Assembly (NCBI RefSeq): GCF_003841465.1
Contig: NZ_REFZ01000010.1
Span: 90,371 to 154,370 of the forward strand
Direction: 5' to 3'
Origin: Natrarchaeobius oligotrophus
GTDB lineage: Archaea > Halobacteriota > Halobacteria > Halobacteriales > Natrialbaceae
DNA: 64,000 nucleotides
Part shown: positions 53,865-62,968 of the stretch, piece by piece
Numbering within the stretch: position 1 is the stretch's first letter
Layout of the letters: each line of letters begins with the position of its first letter
Notes under the pieces: model-generated
Told to the model about the DNA's origin: nothing
The model's input: only the letters and a program-made list of their open reading frames with translations
Databases searched by the model: none
Translations under genes and position numbers: made by a program

Positions 53865-53884
53865 TCGACGATCGAACCAAATCA

Positions 53885-53940
53885 GACGTCGACGATCCTT
53901 CTCACCATCGACGATCCTTCTCACCATCGACGATCCTTCC
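53885..53940 (+). repeat. 19-bp tandem repeat in the origin
   Basis: The unit CATCGACGATCCTTCTCAC repeats about two and a half times with the last copy altered. It lies between boxes 4 and 5. Confidence 0.6.
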
Positions 53941-54077
53941 CAGCGACCAACGATCGAATCCTCCCAACAGCCGAGATCGACGACAACCGGAGACGGTCGT
54001 TCGATCGAGTATCGATGATTCCGCTACCGGAGATATCTATCTGGTATATTTCATAAGGAGGGAAACGACCGAGCACA

Positions 54078-54101
54078 CACACACCACGTTTCCGGTGAAA
54101 T
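54078..54101 (+). repeat. Origin recognition box 5
   Basis: CACACCACGTTTCCGGTGAA core, forward, bordering the AT-richer stretch. Confidence 0.75.
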
Positions 54102-54487
54102 GGAGAAAAAGAGTGGGTGACTCGAGATCGATTTTGCGAGTTTTGCCGGTTTTCACGAGCTGTCGTCGACGATCTACTGGTTGTTTTGTCCTCACTGTGG
54201 AGTTACGTCTGACATGGTTTTATATTGTATGGTTGAGTAAAGTCCATTGGCTGTATCGATTATCGATCGAAAAGAATCGGCGGTGGTCGATTCGACTGGC
54301 AGCGATCTTCCAGTCGAATCGTCCGTTCGTGGGTTTCTCTCTTTCATTTCGTTGGTGCTCCTCGCATCGTCCGATCTCCGGTTTTGGCCGCGAATTCACG
54401 CCGCGCTCGAGCACCGTCCGGCGACGCTTGCCCATCAAACTCTCCCAAACCCCCGTTTCATCTGGAGCACATTCACCCTCGAGCACC

Positions 54488-54513
54488 ATTTCACCGGAAA
54501 CGTGGTGTGTGTG
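54488..54513 (-). repeat. Origin recognition box 6 (inverted)
   Basis: TTTCACCGGAAACGTGGTGT, opposite orientation to boxes 1-5. Boxes 5 and 6 share the same core and face each other across the putative unwinding region. Confidence 0.75.
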
Positions 54514-54606
54514 TGCTGTCCGATTCTCTCAGTTTCGTCCGCTCTATTGACAACTATCTGACTACGGGGTTCGTCGACGGACGCACTTCGTCGAAACGCT
54601 CAAGAC

Positions 54607-54629
54607 GATTCACCGGAAACACGGTGTTC
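54607..54629 (-). repeat. Origin recognition box 7 (inverted)
   Basis: TTCACCGGAAACACGGTGTT, ending 7 bp before the orc1/cdc6 start codon, so Orc1/Cdc6 binding here may repress its own gene. Confidence 0.75.
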
Positions 54630-54635
54630 AGGTAC

Positions 54636-55850
54636 ATGTCCGAATCCGACGACCTCTTCATCCGGGAGGATCCGATCTTCGTCAACAAGGAACTTCTCGA
54701 GATCAGCCACCTCCCGGACGAAGGTCGCATCGTCGGACGGGACGAAGAGATCGGACAGCTCGCCAACGCCGTCAATCCGGCGATCTTCGGACAGAGTCCG
54801 AGCAACGTCCTCATCTACGGGAAGACCGGAACCGGCAAGTCGCTGTGTGCGAAGTACGTCTCCAGACGGCTCGTGAGTACGGCCGAGGAGGAAGGAATCG
54901 GAGCGGTCTTCGCCTACGTCGACTGCGCACAGGATACGACCGAAACGCAGGCGGCCCAGACGATCGCGAGTTCGGTCAACACGACCGAAACGGACGTGTA
55001 CATCCCCGACAAGGGAATCAGCACGGCGACGTACTACAAACGGCTCTGGCGGATCCTCGATCAGGAGTACGACGTCGCGCTCATCATTCTCGACGAGATC
55101 GACAAACTCGAGGACGACGCGATCCTGATGCAGCTCTCTCGCGCCGGCGAGGCGGGGAAGGTCACGAGCTGTAAGATTGGCGTCATCGGGATCAGTAACA
55201 AGATCAAGTACAAAGATCGGATGGACGAACGCGTCAAATCGAGCCTCTGTGAACGGGAGTTCGTCTTCCCGCCGTACAACGCGAGCCAGCTCAACGAAAT
55301 CATGGCTGCGCGAAGCGACGCGTTTCGGGAGGGCGTCCTCGACGACGGTGTCATCCCGCGTGCGGCTGCGCTGGCGGCTCGAGAACACGGTGACGCCCGA
55401 AAGGCGATCGACATTCTCCGCTACGCCGGCGAGATCGCACAGACGAAAGGGGCAGACACCGTCCGCGAGGACTTCGTCGTGCAGGCCCGCGAACGCGCGG
55501 AGGTCGATCGATTCCGAGAACTCATCCGCGGATCGACGCCACACTCCCGCTACGCACTGCAGGCGTTGACCGTCCTCTCGCTCGAACAGTGTGACGATGC
55601 GGCCGCCGACGGAAACGAGGGATTCCGGACAACGCGAATCTACGACGTGTACGAACAGATCTGTCGTCAGGAGGGAACTGACGCGCTCTCGCTCCGTCGC
55701 GTTCGCGATCTTCTCAAAGAGCACGCGTTTCTCGACGTGGTCGAACAGTCCCGCCACAGCGGCGGCAGTGCGGAGGGAAGTTACACCGAACACACGCTCC
55801 TCGAGGACCCGGCGGTCGTCAAGGACGTCCTGGCCGACACGGTCGACTAG
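54636..55850 (+). CDS. orc1: Orc1/Cdc6 replication initiator
   Basis: 404 residues from the ATG at 54636 (MSESDDLFIREDPIFVNKELL), the usual haloarchaeal N-terminus; the longer open frame upstream runs through origin repeats. AAA+ module: Walker A GKTGTGKS, Walker B LIILDEIDKL, sensor 1 IGISNKI, sensor 2 Arg in HGDARKAIDILRYAG. A winged-helix domain closes the C-terminus (from about 290). It binds the ORB repeats on both sides of the gene and loads the replicative helicase. A box ending 7 bp before the start codon suggests autoregulation. Confidence 0.96.
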   Translation: MSESDDLFIREDPIFVNKELLEISHLPDEGRIVGRDEEIGQLANAVNPAIFGQSPSNVLIYGKTGTGKSLCAKYVSRRLVSTAEEEGIGAVFAYVDCAQDTTETQAAQTIASSVNTTETDVYIPDKGISTATYYKRLWRILDQEYDVALIILDEIDKLEDDAILMQLSRAGEAGKVTSCKIGVIGISNKIKYKDRMDERVKSSLCEREFVFPPYNASQLNEIMAARSDAFREGVLDDGVIPRAAALAAREHGDARKAIDILRYAGEIAQTKGADTVREDFVVQARERAEVDRFRELIRGSTPHSRYALQALTVLSLEQCDDAAADGNEGFRTTRIYDVYEQICRQEGTDALSLRRVRDLLKEHAFLDVVEQSRHSGGSAEGSYTEHTLLEDPAVVKDVLADTVD

Positions 55851-55985
55851 GTACCGTCGGCGACGTCTCGTCCACCGAGCTGCTGTCACGTTGGTCGTTT
55901 CCGAGCCGCGGTCACGTTGATCGCCCCCCGAGCTGCCGTCACGCTTCGAACCACCGGCACGCATCCGTTCTCTCGACGTTCGATC

Positions 55986-56009
55986 TTTTCACCGGAAATC
56001 CGGTGTGGT
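55986..56009 (-). repeat. Origin recognition box 8 (inverted)
   Basis: TTTCACCGGAAATCCGGTGT core, downstream of orc1/cdc6. Confidence 0.75.
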
Positions 56010-56087
56010 TCCTTCCGTCGTCGGGAAACACCGTCGATATCTAGTCCCATTTCGATCCGACGTATCTATCGCGCCGTCGAACCCTCG

Positions 56088-56108
56088 ACACACCGCGTTT
56101 CCGGTGGA
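56088..56108 (+). repeat. Origin recognition box 9
   Basis: ACACACCGCGTTTCCGGTGG core, forward. Confidence 0.7.
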
Positions 56109-56240
56109 GCGTACGATCTCCAATCGTTCGTGCGGGAAGCGACGTCGCTCGTCGTCGGAATGTTCAGCTGACTTCGTTCAGCTTCGGCGGAAATGCGACC
56201 GACCGGCGTCCGATTCAGTAAATGCGTCGTCGATCGTTCG

Positions 56241-56265
56241 GTTTCACCGGAAACAGGGTGTGTTC
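56241..56265 (-). repeat. Origin recognition box 10 (inverted)
   Basis: TTTCACCGGAAACAGGGTGT core, the last box seen before cheR. Confidence 0.75.
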
Positions 56266-56410
56266 TCCACGCCGATCGACGCACCTCTCGATCGGTGCAG
56301 CCGCGCTCGATTCGGTCCTCTGCCCGTTCTCGATACCCATTCGCCGTCGAACCGGGACGCCGTCGCAATCAGCAAACTTATCCTTTCGACTCCCCAGTGA
56401 TAGAACCACT

Positions 56411-57220
56411 GTGCCAACCGACGACTCGTTTGGGGCTCTTCTCGAGTATATGGAGACGGATCTCGGCTTCGCGACCAGCCACTACAACGACAGCTATCTC
56501 GACCGTCGGATCACCGCCCGGATGCGTCGAACGGGATGTGACGACTACACCGAGTACTTCGATTTCGTCAGATCGAATTCGGACGAACAGGCCGAACTGC
56601 TCAATTCTCTTAGTATAAATGTAACTGGATTCTTCAGGAATCCTGAGGTGTGGGATGGGGTCCGAGACGTCCTTCGAACGGTCTGGGAGAGCGAACGACG
56701 CCTCAAGATCTGGAGCGCGGCCTGTGCCGACGGACGGGAGCCGTACTCGCTGTCGATGCTCGTCCACGACGACGCCGTGATCGACGAATCGAACGTCCAG
56801 ATTCTGGCGACCGACATCAGCGACGAGGCGCTCGAGGTCGCCCGAAGCGGCACGTACGAGGAGTCCCGGACGTCGGATCTCGGTGACGAACTCTCGTTTC
56901 TGAGAGACTATACTCAGTACGTCGACTACGACTCGAGTACGAACACGTACCACGTCCGCGACGACGTCAAACGAACCGTTTCGTTCGAGCGCCACGATCT
57001 GATCAACGGCAGGCCGAAATCCGGATTCGATCTCGTCACCTGCCGAAATCTATTCATCTATATCGATACGAAGTACAAACAGTCAATGCTGGAGACAATC
57101 GCTGACTCGCTTCGTCGCGATCGGTACCTGGTGATCGGAAAGAGCGAGACGATTCCGCCGGAGCTCAAATCGACGTTCTCCCCCGTCGATAACCGACACC
57201 GGATCTACAGACGACTCTAG
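56411..57220 (+). CDS. cheR: CheR chemotaxis protein methyltransferase
   Basis: 269 residues from a GTG at 56411 (PTDDSFGALLEYMETDLGF), about 26 bp after a TATA-like box; the upstream frame covers origin repeats. It methylates glutamates of transducers with S-adenosylmethionine. The N-terminal helical domain contains YLDRRITARMRRTGCDDYTEYF and SINVTGFFRNPEVWD. The SAM site is IWSAACADGREPYSLSML, where family members usually have CSxGEE; here Asp-Gly-Arg follows the Ala. LATDISDEALEVARSGTY and FDLVTCRNLFIYID complete the fold. First gene of the chemotaxis cluster. Confidence 0.93.
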   Translation: MPTDDSFGALLEYMETDLGFATSHYNDSYLDRRITARMRRTGCDDYTEYFDFVRSNSDEQAELLNSLSINVTGFFRNPEVWDGVRDVLRTVWESERRLKIWSAACADGREPYSLSMLVHDDAVIDESNVQILATDISDEALEVARSGTYEESRTSDLGDELSFLRDYTQYVDYDSSTNTYHVRDDVKRTVSFERHDLINGRPKSGFDLVTCRNLFIYIDTKYKQSMLETIADSLRRDRYLVIGKSETIPPELKSTFSPVDNRHRIYRRL

Positions 57221-57444
57221 TACTCTTCGAGCGTCGGCTGCCGACCGAAATCTAGTCCTCCCGCATGATCTCGCTCGCCAGTTCAGGCTCGGACAACCAC
57301 CAGGTCACTTTTATTCGTGATCGGCTCCTCGTCTTGCTCGTGATCGCCACCGGTGGCGTGTGATTTTCCTCGAGAATCTGCGACGCCGGCCGATATACTG
57401 AACTTCCCGTCGATTGTACGTCGACTTTACCGACGTGAGGACCG

Positions 57445-57687
57445 ATGAACGTTGACTTCGACGTACACGAGCACCGACACCGGATGAAGTTGCTTCGAGA
57501 CAGCGGCGACGTCGCGGTGTTCGACGACCGGGACGGCCTCACCTGTCCGGTCTGTTCGCGGGCGTTCGATCGACTCGTGCTCATCAGAGCAGAAACGTTT
57601 AGCGTACCACAGCACGCGGGCGCTCCGTTCTGTCTCGTTCGCCGTGACGACGACGTCGCGCTATTTCGTCACGAGAAGACCGATTGA
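57445..57687 (+). CDS. Small CxxC protein, fla/che-cluster type
   Basis: 80 residues starting MNVDFDVHEHRHRMKLLRDSG. One CPVC pair (about 34-37) in DGLTCPVCSRAFDRLVLI and a further Cys (APFCLVRRDDDVALFRHE) suggest a small zinc-binding domain. Proteins like this are found in haloarchaeal archaellum/chemotaxis clusters, but their role is unknown. It stands between cheR and the convergent cheC-cheY pair. Confidence 0.75.
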   Translation: MNVDFDVHEHRHRMKLLRDSGDVAVFDDRDGLTCPVCSRAFDRLVLIRAETFSVPQHAGAPFCLVRRDDDVALFRHEKTD

Positions 57688-58037
57688 GTCCAGTCCGTCC
57701 ACTTGGACCCGTCACCCGTGCGTTTCGATCGTTTCAATACCGTGGTTAATCAATTCGGCCAATATATTTACACTGGTATGGCCGTAAATATCGGTTTCGT
57801 TCGCTTTACTAACTGTTTCGCCCACCCGATACAACCAGGGGAGCGTTCCGGACCGTCTGTTCGACGCGTCGTTCCGCTTGACGTGCCTCTGTCACGGGCT
57901 ACCCGAATCCGGGAGAAACGGGATTCTCTCTCCGTCGGATTCGTGACGTCGGTCCGTCCGTTCCGGTTTCGCTCGACGTTACGGACCGTCACGAAAGGGT
58001 GATCGGACGAAAACGGGAGACGACGAGACGGCCGCCC
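57688..58037. other. Spacer between convergent genes with a hairpin
   Basis: No supported gene. An inverted repeat ATATTTAC-N12-GTAAATAT at 57764-57791 lies in the AT-rich first half and may mark transcript ends from both sides. Confidence 0.45.
57764..57791. repeat. Inverted repeat ATATTTAC-N12-GTAAATAT
   Basis: Perfect 8-bp arms in the convergent spacer. Likely transcript-end structure or a regulator site. Confidence 0.45.
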
Positions 58038-59246
58038 TCAGAACAGATCGTCGGGATCGATGCGCGTGTTGGCCGAGTTTTCGACGAGGAGGTCGTCGAG
58101 TGCCTGCTCGAGTTCGTCGCGGCGGGGCAACGCGAGCATCTGACAGGTGAACACCTTGTCGCTGTTGGTCTGGATGCTCGAATCGAGGACGAACGCGTGA
58201 TCGTCGGTTTCGGCGATCTTGGTGGTAACGGGCGTGAGGATTCCGGAACCGGTGTCTGCGACGAACTCGGGCGGCGAGTGTTTGATCTCGGCGTTCAACA
58301 CGTTCGCCCAGCCGTCGATGAAGCCGCTGGTCATGATGTTCCCGAGTTCTTTCAGAGCCCCCTGTTCGATGTCGCCCCACTGCTCTTCGGTTTCCATCGG
58401 AACGAGCGAGTCGACGACCGCTCGACCCGATGGTTGGTCGAACAGGATGACCAGGTAGCCGCTGAACTTCCCTCTGAACTGCATCACCGTACCGACGAAC
58501 CGTTTGCTTCCGACTTCCGTCGGGATGTCCTCGATCGGGATCAGGCTCAGCCGACTGATGTTGACGGTCGTCTCGATGCCGGTCATCGAGGTGATGTTCG
58601 CCGCGGCCTTCTCGGCCCCCTCTTTCGTCATGTCGTTGAACACTTCGAGCTTCTCGAGCGAGACGATCTTGTCGGTCTTGGGTTCGAGCGAACGCTCGAG
58701 CGATTTCGAATCTGGGACGAGAAGAATGCGAAAGTCTATCGGTTCGCTTTCGGCCTCCTGGGAGGCCTCGACGCGGCTGCGGAACACGAACAGGTGTCTG
58801 TCCTCGTCGGTCGTCGACGTAGGGAGGATGTCCGTTCCGGTCCCCTGGATGTACGTCGGCGGCGAGCTTTTGATCTTCGCGCTCAGGTAGTTCGCCCAGC
58901 CGTCGACGAACCCGCTGGTCATGATGTTGCCGACCTCTTTGATGCTGCTTTTTTTCTTCTCCGGATCGTCGGCCGGCACGAGTTTGTCGGTGATCGCGGA
59001 TCGTCCCTGCTCGTCGAACGCGAGCACGACTTCGCCTTCGATCTCGCCGGTGAGATCGATGTTGACGCCGGCGAACTCGTCGCCGATGAACTCGTACTCG
59101 AGGTCCGACGACGACATGAGAGAGACGTCCGTCACCTGGACGCGTGTACTGATTCCGGTCAGTTGCGAAAGCGATTCAGCCGCGGAGCGGGCTCCGTCGT
59201 GAGCGAGTTCTTGATAGGTCTCGAGCTCTCGGATGTCGATTTCCAT
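58038..59246 (-). CDS. cheC: Double-domain CheC phosphatase-family protein
   Basis: 402 residues from the ATG at 59246. Two CheC-type units in tandem, about 1-200 and 205-400. Each has the helix with the catalytic pattern E-x2-N: SIKEVGNIMTSGFVDGWANYL in the first and ALKELGNIMTSGFIDGWANVL in the second. Each also has GMTG/QLTGI-type starts and a gating beta strand (GEVVLAFDEQGRSAI, GYLVILFDQPSGRAV). It should remove phosphate from CheY. Its start lies 8 bp after the cheY stop, so the pair forms an operon. Confidence 0.92.
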   Translation of the reverse strand: MEIDIRELETYQELAHDGARSAAESLSQLTGISTRVQVTDVSLMSSSDLEYEFIGDEFAGVNIDLTGEIEGEVVLAFDEQGRSAITDKLVPADDPEKKKSSIKEVGNIMTSGFVDGWANYLSAKIKSSPPTYIQGTGTDILPTSTTDEDRHLFVFRSRVEASQEAESEPIDFRILLVPDSKSLERSLEPKTDKIVSLEKLEVFNDMTKEGAEKAAANITSMTGIETTVNISRLSLIPIEDIPTEVGSKRFVGTVMQFRGKFSGYLVILFDQPSGRAVVDSLVPMETEEQWGDIEQGALKELGNIMTSGFIDGWANVLNAEIKHSPPEFVADTGSGILTPVTTKIAETDDHAFVLDSSIQTNSDKVFTCQMLALPRRDELEQALDDLLVENSANTRIDPDDLF

Positions 59247-59254
59247 GGCACCAG

Positions 59255-59611
59255 TTACTCGGCAGCGATGCTGTTGAGTTCTTCGAGCACGCTTTCTTTC
59301 TGGAACGGCTTGGTAATGTATCCTTCCGCACCCGCTTTGATCGAGTCTTTCATCTGCTCGGCCTGCTCGACGCTCGTGCACATGACGACCTTCGCGCCGG
59401 GATCCATGTCCGTAATCTCGCCGGTCGCCTCGATCCCGTCTTTGATCGGCATCACGATGTCCATAAACACGATATCGGGTTGCTCTTCGCGGTAGAGTTC
59501 GACCGCTTCGACGCCGTTTTCGGCTTCGCCGACGATGTTGTGATCTTCCTCGAGGATTTCCCGGAGGAGATCCCTCATAAATCCAGAATCGTCTGTGATC
59601 AGCACGTCCAT
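59255..59611 (-). CDS. cheY: CheY chemotaxis response regulator
   Basis: 118 residues from the ATG at 59611 (MDVLITDDSGFMRDLL); the frame extends further up but is not protein-like. A lone receiver domain with acidic pair D7/D8, phosphorylation site D51 (FMDIVMPIKDG), Thr/Ser switch S80 (MCTS) and K101 (ITKPF). When phosphorylated by CheA it signals through CheF to the archaellum. Followed by cheC in the same operon. Confidence 0.96.
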   Translation of the reverse strand: MDVLITDDSGFMRDLLREILEEDHNIVGEAENGVEAVELYREEQPDIVFMDIVMPIKDGIEATGEITDMDPGAKVVMCTSVEQAEQMKDSIKAGAEGYITKPFQKESVLEELNSIAAE

Positions 59612-60095
59612 AGCGTCTCCAATACACCCGGATAACTTAACGATGTTGACCAAATCGATGACAGACGTCTCGGCCGATGCCGAATCAAACTGCGGATGAC
59701 GTCCGTCCGTATCTAACGGTGCCGATCGTTAATTCTTCACGGGGCCCTGTGGAACGGCTGTTACTCGCGAGCGATCAGCTCTCACTCGTGAACGATCCAC
59801 TATCACTCCCGAACGATCGATCGGTACTCGCGGACGTCCGTCGAAGTCGTTGAACGTCTTGCACTCCCGCTTGCGAATCAGCGGCCAGCACAACCTGTGC
59901 TGACCGCTCGAGTACGAGCGGTGAGTGACTCGTTTCAACGACGACGATAGCACTGTTCCGTGACAGAGCGTGCTCGAGTAATCCGAACGCCGACCGCGAA
60001 GCGTAGATCTCGTCGCCTACTCTCGCACGGACTGTTTACCGACACGACCGGGAACCGCCTGCGGTTGTGCCGGAACCTCGTGTCAATAGACCGTC
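59612..60095. other. Intergenic region between cheF and cheY
   Basis: No gene or tRNA seen. A weak array of ACTC(G/C)(C/T)GA(A/G)CGATC is repeated three times with about 20-bp spacing at 59762-59820, which might bind a regulator. Confidence 0.35.
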
Positions 60096-60974
60096 TCAGA
60101 CGTTGACGTCTTCGATTCGCTGGCTTACGATGATCCGTCCCTTCGGCGTCAGCGCCATCCCGTCCGCACCATCGACAACCAGTCCCTTGCTCTGGACCGA
60201 GTTCAACACGTTCGTCACGTACGCCGGATCCCCGTCGAGCATGTTGGTGAAATCGATGTCGCCGCCAGCGGCGTGAATACCCACCAGCACGCGCTTTTCG
60301 GGGCTTGAGAGCTCGAGTTCTTCGACTTCCTCGCGGAGTTCGTCGAACTCGAGGCGGAGGTATCTGGCCAGCAGGTTCACGTACTGCCCTTTCGACGGCG
60401 AGATGTGCGACGTTTTCGTCAGCCCGGAGTCGTCGATGTACTTGACGACCAGCGTGACGCGGTCGTCGCGCTCGCCGATCCTGTTGGCCCGGGTGATGTT
60501 CATCACGCTCTCGACGTCGATTTCGATGGACTCGCTTTTCGTCTTGATCTCGATTGCGCGGGCTGCGATCCGTATCTTTCCCTGGACGACGTCCGCTTCA
60601 GTGACCCGACCGCCGACTCTGGCCGGGTGTTTGATCGCTACGGCCCGACCGTTGAGCAGACAGCGAAACAGGATCGCGACGAACTTCGTCACCGTCTCGC
60701 TTTTACTCTCGATGACCGCGCTCCGGACACCATCGTCCGTTTCGAATCCGACCGTGATCGTATCGTCGAAGAACTGTTTGACGTGGTTCGGTACGCTGCC
60801 GACGTTCACGTCGACGACGCTCGAAAGCGGGACGGTCGTCTTGCCGTCGTTCGTCGCGAGTACGAGACGCTTTTTCGTCATCACGATCCGTCCGCTGGAG
60901 GGCGCGTCGTCTCCGTCTTCAGCCCGGCTGAGAAAAAATCGTCCGGTGAAGTCGGCGACGATATCTTCGTCCAT
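60096..60974 (-). CDS. cheF: CheF chemotaxis-archaellum adaptor
   Basis: 292 residues. The haloarchaeal CheF protein connects phosphorylated CheY to the archaellum switch. The N-terminal part (VADFTGRFFLSRAEDG, GRIVMTKKRLVLAT) and middle beta-rich region (IEIKTKSESIEIDVESVMNITRANRIGERDDRVTLVVKYID) fit the family. A C-terminal helical and winged part (EKRVLVGIHAAGGDIDFTNML, GLVVDGADGMALTPKGRIIVSQRI) completes it. It lies between cheY and the transducer gene on the same strand. Confidence 0.9.
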   Translation of the reverse strand: MDEDIVADFTGRFFLSRAEDGDDAPSSGRIVMTKKRLVLATNDGKTTVPLSSVVDVNVGSVPNHVKQFFDDTITVGFETDDGVRSAVIESKSETVTKFVAILFRCLLNGRAVAIKHPARVGGRVTEADVVQGKIRIAARAIEIKTKSESIEIDVESVMNITRANRIGERDDRVTLVVKYIDDSGLTKTSHISPSKGQYVNLLARYLRLEFDELREEVEELELSSPEKRVLVGIHAAGGDIDFTNMLDGDPAYVTNVLNSVQSKGLVVDGADGMALTPKGRIIVSQRIEDVNV

Positions 60975-61124
60975 GCACGCCCCTAGTGAGCGAACGGTCT
61001 TAGCACTTTAGGCACGTCCCGTCCGTGACCAATTCTTTTCTCGTACGTAGAAAGTACAAGCGCCACTGCTCTGGATTCCACGTTCGATTCGCGTTGTCGT
61101 ATGTGTTCCGGCCGAGACGTCCGT

Positions 61125-62804
61125 TCAGGTGCGATCGAGCCGTTCGGCCGTCAGCCGATCGACCTCGGCGTCGATCTCGTCGACCAGCCCCTCGAGTCGG
61201 CCGTTGATGGCGACGATGGCCTCGATCTCGTCGGCGACCTCCTGGGATTGTTCCATCGCCGTGTCGGTCATGCTGGCGATCTCCTCGGTGGTGGCGGCCT
61301 GATCGTCGGTGGCGACCGCGACCTCCTGGATACCGGTGCTGGCCTCGGTGATCGACTTTTTGATGCGCTCGAGGTTCTCGACGGTCTCCTCGACTAGCGC
61401 CACCCCGTCTGCGATCTCTTCGTTGGCCTCCTCGAGACTGTCGACGGTGTCCTCGGTGTCCTCCTGGATCTGGTCGACCATGCGTTCGATGGTGGTCGCC
61501 TCCTGTTGGGACTCCTCGGCCAGCGACTTGACCTCGTTGGCGACGACGGCGAAGCCGTCGCCGGCCTCGCCGGCGGTGGCGGCTTCGATGGAGGCGTTGA
61601 GCGCGAGCAGGTTGGTCTGGTCGGCGATCTCGTTGATGACTTCGACGATTTCGTCGATGCGCTGGACGCCCTCGCGCAGCTCCTCGACGTCGTCGGTGAC
61701 CTCGTCGGCGGCGTCTTCGACGCGTTCCATCTTGTCGATGGCCTGCTCTGCGGTGTCCGTGGTGTCGCCGGCGAGCTGTTCGGCCTGCTCGCTGGTGGCG
61801 CTGACCTCCTCGGCGTTGGCCGCAATCTCCTCGACGGTCGCCGACAGCCCCGACACCTCGCTCGCGATGTTGCCCATCGACTCGGACTGGTCTCCGGCGA
61901 GTCCGCTGATGTCGTCCGTCCGTTCGGAGACGGTGTCGGTCCCGCTTCGCAGCTCGGTCACCGACTCCTGTACGTTTTCGGACACCTCCTTTCGGCGCTC
62001 GAGTTCGTCCTCGACGTCCGCGTACGCGTGGATGTACGTGTCCATCACGACCTGTTGATCGAGGGTGAGGAGCTTCATCGCCGAGAGCGCCCGCTCGACG
62101 ACGTCGTCGACGGCCGCCTGCGCCTCGGAGACCGGAACGACCGGCTCTGACTCGCCGTCGACGTCGGGTTCGTACGCGGCGTCGCCGCCGAATTCGGGCC
62201 CGCCGTCGACGTCGGACTCGAACTCTGGATGCGATGAATCGGTTCCGGAGCGTTCCGAAGCGGATTCGGACTCGAGACGGGTGCGTTCGGTCGACGATCC
62301 GTCGTCGAACCCGTGGCCGGTCGCCGACTCCCCCAGCTGCTCTTTGCTCTCGTCGGCGAGCGCGGAGAGGATCCCCTCGTAGTAGATCGTCGAACTGCCG
62401 AGGTAGAACTTCGGCTCCATCTCGAGCAGTTCGTGCAACTTACCGATCCGGGCGCGGCGATCGAAGTAGTCCTGTCCGTACTCGCCGTCGGCGAGCTCGA
62501 CGAGGTACTGCCGTTGCGTTCGTTTGAGCTGTTCGACCTGCTTCGACGAGGCGCGAAGCACCGCGTTTGATTTGGCGTCCGACTGGAGGTGGTCGTAGAA
62601 CTCCTCGACCAGGTCGTCGGCGATCTCCCGAAACAGCGGTTCCATCGCCTCGAGTCGTTCGGCGTCGACGTCGTCGAACCGGGTGAACGATTTTCGCCAC
62701 TCGATCTCCCGCCGGTCGATCTCGAGATCGTCCGTGAGCTCGCTTCCGTCGACGGTTCTCCTCACCGTATCGTCTATCTTGTACTCTCGTTCGTGTGTTT
62801 CCAT
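61125..62804 (-). CDS. hemAT: HemAT-type globin-coupled aerotaxis transducer
   Basis: 559 residues, soluble (no membrane segment). The N-terminal sensor globin (about 30-180) has the proximal heme His124 in [21 protein letters not shown]. An acidic linker (about 178-225) precedes the coiled-coil signalling domain (about 240-559). The signalling tip is [40 protein letters not shown]. It senses oxygen and controls CheA. The first coding bases and the leader contain a 20-bp tandem duplication. The last 555 bp are nearly identical to the next transducer (63446-64000). Confidence 0.94.
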   Translation of the reverse strand: METHEREYKIDDTVRRTVDGSELTDDLEIDRREIEWRKSFTRFDDVDAERLEAMEPLFREIADDLVEEFYDHLQSDAKSNAVLRASSKQVEQLKRTQRQYLVELADGEYGQDYFDRRARIGKLHELLEMEPKFYLGSSTIYYEGILSALADESKEQLGESATGHGFDDGSSTERTRLESESASERSGTDSSHPEFESDVDGGPEFGGDAAYEPDVDGESEPVVPVSEAQAAVDDVVERALSAMKLLTLDQQVVMDTYIHAYADVEDELERRKEVSENVQESVTELRSGTDTVSERTDDISGLAGDQSESMGNIASEVSGLSATVEEIAANAEEVSATSEQAEQLAGDTTDTAEQAIDKMERVEDAADEVTDDVEELREGVQRIDEIVEVINEIADQTNLLALNASIEAATAGEAGDGFAVVANEVKSLAEESQQEATTIERMVDQIQEDTEDTVDSLEEANEEIADGVALVEETVENLERIKKSITEASTGIQEVAVATDDQAATTEEIASMTDTAMEQSQEVADEIEAIVAINGRLEGLVDEIDAEVDRLTAERLDRT

Positions 62805-62821
62805 TCTCGTTCGTGTGTTTC
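62785..62821. repeat. Tandem duplication at the hemAT start
   Basis: TCTCGTTCGTGTGTTTC occurs at 62785-62801 and 62805-62821 with a 20-bp period, spanning the start codon at 62804. It could be a slippage product or duplicated binding site. Confidence 0.5.
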
Positions 62822-62968
62822 AATTGATGCGTATTTGCCAATTTTCGCTGTACTAGTTCTCGAACACTGTTCAGTCTCGCGTCGGTCTCCCGTCGCCGAT
62901 CGCCCACCGACGCCTTATCCCGCCGTGGTGGTCGGCCGCCGATCGTCGACCGGTCGTCATCGCATCGA

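Larger units (their letters stand above)
53400..54635. other. Replication origin, upstream part
   Basis: A 1.2-kb region without a supported gene. It holds five ORB-type repeats in one orientation (53541-54101) and two in the opposite orientation just before orc1/cdc6 (54488-54629). Between them lies an AT-richer stretch (about 54120-54320) that could unwind first. Short extra repeats occur at 53745-53822 and 53885-53940. The gene order and repeat symmetry are those of haloarchaeal origins. Confidence 0.8.
55851..56410. other. Replication origin, downstream part
   Basis: The 560 bp between orc1/cdc6 and cheR contain no gene and three further boxes (55986-56009 inverted, 56088-56108 forward, 56241-56265 inverted). 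A TATA-like AACTTATCC at about 56379-56387 is placed for a leaderless cheR transcript. Confidence 0.7.

Noticed and set aside
53541..56265. Possible CRISPR array from the repeated 20-24-bp units
   Set aside because: Spacing is irregular, orientation changes, the units match origin boxes, and no cas genes are present.
57252..57350. Short minus-strand frame ending KVTWWLSEPELASEIMRED
   Set aside because: It looks protein-like at its end, but there is no convincing start codon or promoter and no recognised family.
57703..58002. 99-codon plus-strand frame after the small CxxC gene
   Set aside because: It covers the inverted repeat in the convergent spacer, has an Arg/Ser-rich composition and no recognisable product.
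59612..60095. Possible tRNA or small RNA in the cheF-cheY spacer
   Set aside because: No T-loop sequence or cloverleaf-like pairing could be found.
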